Source: Dehalococcoidia bacterium UBA7891 (GTDB lineage Bacteria > Chloroflexota > Dehalococcoidia > Lucifugimonadales > UBA826). Taken from it: a stretch of 9,604 nucleotides of DNA. The first letter of the stretch is position 1; each line of letters opens with the position of its first letter. The notes beneath the pieces were generated by a model, which was not told where the DNA came from, searched no databases, and saw only the letters and a program-made list of their open reading frames with translations. Below, piece by piece: positions 6,898-9,604 of the stretch. Position numbers and translations under genes: made by a program. Location of the stretch: assembly GCA_002500485.1 (NCBI GenBank), contig DLRJ01000026.1, positions 1 to 9,604 on the forward strand. The letters are read 5' to 3'.

Positions 6898-6913
6898 TAC
6901 GTAAATTTACGTA
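6898..6913. promoter_or_regulatory. Probable operator: perfect 16-bp palindrome abutting the -35 box
   Basis: TACGTAAATTTACGTA is perfectly self-complementary and ends one base before the TTGACA box. Its centre is about 43 bp upstream of the predicted start, which fits either a repressor covering the -35 region or a class II activator. A related half-site, TTAACGTAC (6945-6953), lies further upstream and matches TTTACGTAC (6906-6914) at eight of nine bases. No regulator gene is present in the window, so the binding protein is unknown. Confidence 0.6.
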
Positions 6914-6933
6914 CATTAATCATTTTATTATGG

Positions 6934-6970
6934 TTCATCCGGTATTAACGTACTTTTCAGATTCATCCGG
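6934..6970. repeat. Pair of 9-bp direct repeats TTCATCCGG upstream of the operon promoter
   Basis: TTCATCCGG occurs at 6934-6942 and again at 6962-6970, 28 bp apart start to start, about 70 to 110 bp upstream of the predicted start. The motif is GC-richer than its surroundings. Direct repeats at this distance can be activator sites; no matching regulator is known to me. Confidence 0.35.
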
Positions 6971-7000
6971 AACATGATGTCTTTTCTGTAATATGCATAA

Positions 7001-7022
7001 TGTGAAATCAAGTTTTTTCACA
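7001..7022. repeat. Inverted repeat TGTGAAA-N8-TTTCACA
   Basis: Seven-base arms TGTGAAA (7001-7007) and TTTCACA (7016-7022) are perfectly complementary; three more pairs (6997-6999 with 7024-7026) extend it across one mismatch. It lies about 90 bp past the ATPase stop and about 140 bp upstream of the operon promoter. It could be a regulator site or a weak hairpin at the end of the ATPase transcript. The arms resemble CRP half-sites but the 12-base gap between TGTGA and TCACA is too wide for CRP. Confidence 0.35.
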
Positions 7023-7023
7023 A

Positions 7024-7048
7024 TATTTTAGTTTTGCTTACTAAAATA
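7024..7048 (-). repeat. AT-rich hairpin downstream of the ATPase gene
   Basis: TATTTTAG (7024-7031) and CTAAAATA (7041-7048) form an eight-pair stem with a nine-base loop, 60 nt after the ATPase stop. It has only one GC pair and no following U-run in the minus-strand RNA, so termination here would be weak or would need Rho. This region is the only candidate end for the ATPase transcript; otherwise transcription reads into the downstream operon. Confidence 0.3.
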
Positions 7049-7108
7049 AGTTTTTTATTAAATACCATTAAATCATGATATTTAAACATAACTTGTTGAA
7101 ATTAACTG

Positions 7109-8212
7109 CTATTCGAGTAGTAATTTCCCATCTTGAGGTTTCCAAGAAAGGTAAATTATGTTTCCTATTTTGTCTGTCCAGTTTTCTGCAGAATCGCTAC
7201 TGTTGGGTGAGAATATCTTTGTCAACGTACTGCCAAGTTTAACATCGAACTGAGTATACATGCCTAGAAAAATAATTTTTGTTAAAATGCCATTGGTCAC
7301 ATTTTCAGCATTAGGTGGTTTGGATGAGGACAAGTTGATTAGCTCTGGACGGATCATTACTGTCACTTCCTTCCCGTTACTAACATTTTCGTCGGATGGG
7401 ACCAAAACTGGGTTTTTGAATCCCTCAATTTTAATTCCGATATTTTCTTCATTTATTTCAATAACTTGACCAGTAAAAAAATTACTTTCTCCAATGAAGT
7501 CGGCCACAAATCGATTCTTAGGTGAATAATATAAATCTGAAGGAGTTCCTATTTGTGCGACCTTACCTTCGGAAATTACTGCAATCCTGTCCGACATGAA
7601 CATAGCCTCTTCTTGATCGTGAGTGACATGAACGAAGGTGATACCGACATTTCTCTGGATATTTAATAGCTCCATTTGGAGTTGTTTCCTTAGTTTTAAG
7701 TCTAGTGCTCCGAGGGGTTCGTCTAACAGCAGCACGGCGGGACGATTGATAAGAGCCCTTGCCAAGGCCACACGTTGTTGCTGTCCACCGGAAAGTTGTT
7801 TGGCCCTCCTGTCACCAGCCCATTCCATTGATACTTGGCTTAGCATCTCTTCTAAACGATGTTTGATCTCTTCTGGTTGAGTCTGTTTCATTCTTAGTCC
7901 GAAGCTTATATTTTCCGCAACTGTCATGTGCGGAAATAAAGCGTAGTTCTGGAATACTGTGTTCACATCACGACGGTATGGCAGATCGTTGGTCACTATC
8001 TTACCGGCAATTAGAACTTCCCCTTTGCTCAGTGGGATGAAGCCTCCGATAATGTTCAATGTTGTGCTTTTTCCGCAACCAGATGGGCCGAGCAGGCAAA
8101 AGTACTCACCCTGTTTGATTTCTAGTGAAACATTGTCGATAGCACAGACACGCCCATAGAGTTTGGACACGTGTTTGAGTTCTACCGCAAAGTCGTGGTA
8201 GCTCTGATTCAT
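7109..8212 (-). CDS. potA: ABC transporter ATP-binding protein, PotA-like
   Basis: Cytoplasmic ATPase of 367 aa that would power the importer encoded downstream. Seen in order: Walker A GPSGCGKST (42-50), Q-loop Gln88 in VFQNYALFPHMTV, signature LSGGQQQR (140-147), Walker B LLLDEP (161-166), D-loop GALD (168-171), H-loop His198, then a C-terminal TOBE-type domain from about 240 to the end, where PotA, MalK and FbpC-like proteins carry regulatory or substrate-linked sites. All catalytic motifs are intact. The ATG is fixed by an in-frame TAA four codons upstream, yet no Shine-Dalgarno is visible. It has its own consensus promoter and is split by 400 nt from the binding-protein gene; in classic potABCD and ydcSTUV loci the genes are adjacent. 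It is the only ATPase here and very probably serves the permeases at 5471-3783, though sharing with another importer is possible. Confidence 0.93.
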   Translation of the reverse strand: MNQSYHDFAVELKHVSKLYGRVCAIDNVSLEIKQGEYFCLLGPSGCGKSTTLNIIGGFIPLSKGEVLIAGKIVTNDLPYRRDVNTVFQNYALFPHMTVAENISFGLRMKQTQPEEIKHRLEEMLSQVSMEWAGDRRAKQLSGGQQQRVALARALINRPAVLLLDEPLGALDLKLRKQLQMELLNIQRNVGITFVHVTHDQEEAMFMSDRIAVISEGKVAQIGTPSDLYYSPKNRFVADFIGESNFFTGQVIEINEENIGIKIEGFKNPVLVPSDENVSNGKEVTVMIRPELINLSSSKPPNAENVTNGILTKIIFLGMYTQFDVKLGSTLTKIFSPNSSDSAENWTDKIGNIIYLSWKPQDGKLLLE

Positions 8213-8274
8213 GTAGAATGTTGCTTATAAGAATTTCATAGACAGATAAAGAAGTAATACCTTGATTTTCGGAA

Positions 8275-8304
8275 ATTATATGAACAAAGATTTAAAACTG
8301 TCAA
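8275..8304 (-). promoter_or_regulatory. Consensus sigma70 promoter for the ATPase gene
   Basis: On the minus strand, TTGACA (8304-8299) and TATAAT (8280-8275) are both perfect hexamers separated by 18 nt. Transcription would start near 8268, giving a leader of about 55 nt to the ATG at 8212. This would be strong unless repressed. Confidence 0.8.
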
Positions 8305-8342
8305 CTACTATTATGAAAAATTAAAAAATAGGAAATTAAAAT

Positions 8343-8390
8343 ACCTTACGTCGTATCCAACCGGACCCAGGCTTCTTAATACGTTAAGGT
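8343..8390. repeat. Inverted ACCTTA(A)CGT repeats upstream of the ATPase promoter
   Basis: ACCTTACGT (8343-8351) is complementary to ACGTTAAGGT (8381-8390) except for one extra base. The second arm overlaps CTTAATACGTTAAG (8375-8388), with its own five-base arms, and contains TTAACGTA on the minus strand, the same octamer found upstream of the binding-protein promoter (6945-6952). Located about 75 to 120 bp upstream of the predicted start. Candidate operator pair for a regulator shared by both transcription units. Confidence 0.4.
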
Positions 8391-8393
8391 GGC

Positions 8394-8431
8394 CCCCATT
8401 GTTAATACTTTTTCTCTGATTTAGAATGGGG
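8394..8431 (-). repeat. GC-rich inverted repeat after the MFS gene
   Basis: CCCCATT (8394-8400) pairs with AATGGGG (8425-8431) over a 24-nt loop, 70 nt after the MFS stop. TGTCCC also occurs twice (8436-8441 and 8450-8455). No U-run follows in the minus-strand RNA, so it is not a canonical terminator. It may mark the 3' end of the MFS transcript. Nothing else, and no credible small gene, was seen in the gap from 8213 to 8500. Confidence 0.3.
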
Positions 8432-8500
8432 ATTTTGTCCCACAAGACCTGTCCCTAAGCTAAAAATAAAGCTTTTAAATTAGATTCACAAACTAATTAT

Positions 8501-9604
8501 TCATTTCTCGTCATTTTTTCCAGGTTTGCTCGATATTAACTTTGAACTCAGAAGCAGGCTCAACAAAAGCCCTGGAAACAACATCGTTAATCCTGTTTTA
8601 AGATTGGTTGTATTAGCAAGGAATCCGATGAAGAGAGGGGCAACTAGAAATCCTATCAATGAAATTAATGAAAGGAATGCTACGTAAGAAGCCTCTCTTT
8701 CATCATCAATGGAAGCCGCAGCTGTGACGGCCAACGGAAAGCCAACTGAAACTCCCAAACCAATCAATGCAAATCCGGCCAAAGCCAACCACAAATCATT
8801 GGATATCACTAATAAAATTAATCCTATGATGGATGTGATTACAAAGAATCTTGCAACCTTGATTGTTCCTAGTTTGGTCTTCAAACTGTCTCCAAAAAAG
8901 CGTCCTAATGCAACGAACGCTGCGAATAATCCAAAACCGTAGCCCATTCCTTGAACCTCGTGGCCTAGCATCTCTCGCAGATACACTGAAGCCCAATTAG
9001 CCATTGCACCTTCAGTCATGGTAATTCCAAAAGCGAAGAGACAAATACAGATTAATATGGCCGGAAACTGAGGAATCACCCAAGTAGGAGAAACTTCTGC
9101 AGAGTTTACATTTTCATAGGATGGCAGGCCAAGGCAAAGCAACATAGCGAAAGGAAATGATGCTGAAGCACATATAATGAGGATTATCCAAACAGTACTT
9201 TCCGACTCAAGTACACTTCCCAAAAGGCTACCTGTCATGATGCCGAGACTCCAGAATCCGTGGCAGCGATTCATGATCACACGCCGGGTATGTTTTTCTA
9301 CTCTGCCTGCGTGAACGTTCAATGCCAGTTCAAGCAATGACATACTTACACCTACCAGTAAGAGGACTAGGAACAAGCTGTATAGGCCATTAGCCCGACC
9401 AATTAAAGTAATGGAAAAAAAGTAAACTGGGAATCCGATGTACAGGATTTTTCTAATACCAAAAGTATGTGCCACTTTTCCTGCAAAGGGTAATGTCATC
9501 AACATACCCGCTGGTGTTCCCATCAGTCCTAATGCAAGTTGAGATTTATCAAGATTCAGCCCAGATTGCACTTCTGGAATCAGAGCAAGCCAAACTCCAA
9601 AAAC
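8501..9604 (-). CDS. Major facilitator superfamily permease, partial (start outside the window)
   Basis: Inner-membrane secondary transporter; 367 codons are present and the frame stays open to the right edge, so the true start lies beyond it. A GTG at 9571 is in frame but eleven sensible codons precede it (VFGVWLALIPE), which match the end of a first membrane segment, so it is not the start. Seen: about eleven hydrophobic segments, a motif A-like loop AGKVAHTFGIRK in the first half and GRFFGDSLKTKLG at the matching place in the second half, giving the two six-helix halves of an MFS protein. The pattern GVWxxxIPEVQxxLxL before it is typical of YbjJ/FucP-type MFS proteins. Substrate unknown. 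It is read in the same direction as the ATPase gene but separated by 288 nt with an independent promoter, so functional linkage is uncertain. Confidence 0.88.
   Translation of the reverse strand, partial: VFGVWLALIPEVQSGLNLDKSQLALGLMGTPAGMLMTLPFAGKVAHTFGIRKILYIGFPVYFFSITLIGRANGLYSLFLVLLLVGVSMSLLELALNVHAGRVEKHTRRVIMNRCHGFWSLGIMTGSLLGSVLESESTVWIILIICASASFPFAMLLCLGLPSYENVNSAEVSPTWVIPQFPAILICICLFAFGITMTEGAMANWASVYLREMLGHEVQGMGYGFGLFAAFVALGRFFGDSLKTKLGTIKVARFFVITSIIGLILLVISNDLWLALAGFALIGLGVSVGFPLAVTAAASIDDEREASYVAFLSLISLIGFLVAPLFIGFLANTTNLKTGLTMLFPGLLLSLLLSSKLISSKPGKNDEK

Noticed and set aside
7001..7022. CRP site
   Set aside because: TGTGA and TCACA are separated by 12 bases rather than the six needed for CRP-type binding.
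7037..7056. Plus-strand terminator, CTTA/TAAG hairpin followed by six T
   Set aside because: Only four pairs in the stem and no plus-strand gene ends there.
8458..8475. AAGCT/AGCTT hairpin as terminator of the MFS gene
   Set aside because: Five pairs, an AT-rich loop and no U-run after it in the minus-strand RNA; too weak to call.
9569..9571. GTG as the start of the MFS gene
   Set aside because: The frame continues upstream to the window edge with residues typical of the first membrane segment, so the gene is simply cut by the edge.
1..9604. CRISPR arrays, tRNA or rRNA genes, insertion sequences, phage genes, frameshifts
   Set aside because: No regularly spaced repeats, no tRNA-like folds, no transposase or integrase motifs, and all eight genes have uninterrupted frames.

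Overview
The window is 9,604 bases of ordinary protein-coding bacterial DNA. All eight genes I can support lie on the minus strand, so transcription runs from high to low coordinates. The coding regions look moderate in GC and the two long intergenic regions are AT-rich. A substrate-binding protein with a twin-arginine signal peptide and no lipobox points to a Gram-negative bacterium with a periplasm. I cannot fix the taxon from this sequence; a proteobacterium-like or marine lineage is only a guess.

Layout in the direction of transcription: (1) an MFS permease cut by the right edge (9604-8501). (2) A 288-nt gap holding inverted repeats and a consensus sigma70-type promoter (TTGACA-N18-TATAAT). 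(3) A PotA-like ABC ATPase (8212-7109). (4) A 400-nt AT-rich regulatory region with a second promoter (TTGACA-N17-GATACT, extended -10), a perfect 16-bp palindrome touching its -35 box, further repeats and a leader of about 150 nt. (5) A Tat-exported PotD-type binding protein (6708-5548). (6) Two PotB/PotC-type permeases (5471-4605 and 4586-3783). (7) Two different DegT/DnrJ/EryC1/StrS PLP aminotransferases (3741-2500 and 2401-1124). (8) A Gfo/Idh/MocA NAD(P)-dependent oxidoreductase (1112-81). No convincing intrinsic terminator separates genes 5 to 8, and gaps are 11 to 98 nt, so a six-gene operon is the simplest reading.

How the genes may work together: the ATPase, binding protein and two permeases form a complete polyamine/opine/thiamine-type (PotABCD-like) importer. 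The last three genes make an oxidation-plus-transamination set: a Gfo/Idh enzyme oxidises a sugar or cyclitol hydroxyl to a ketone and a DegT enzyme converts the ketone to an amine. The same pairing is known in kanosamine, UDP-diaminouronate and aminocyclitol pathways. The hypothesis I find most interesting is that importer and enzymes handle one amino-sugar, aminocyclitol or similar cationic compound, either for uptake and catabolism or for modification. The substrate cannot be read from the sequence.

The noncoding DNA is the other notable part. Both promoters are strong and well placed. The two regulatory regions share the octamer TTAACGTA and related TTACGT half-sites, which suggests co-regulation of the separated ATPase gene. 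Two intergenic gaps inside the operon carry pairs of stems that compete for the same RNA. No tRNA, rRNA, CRISPR array, insertion sequence or phage feature was seen.
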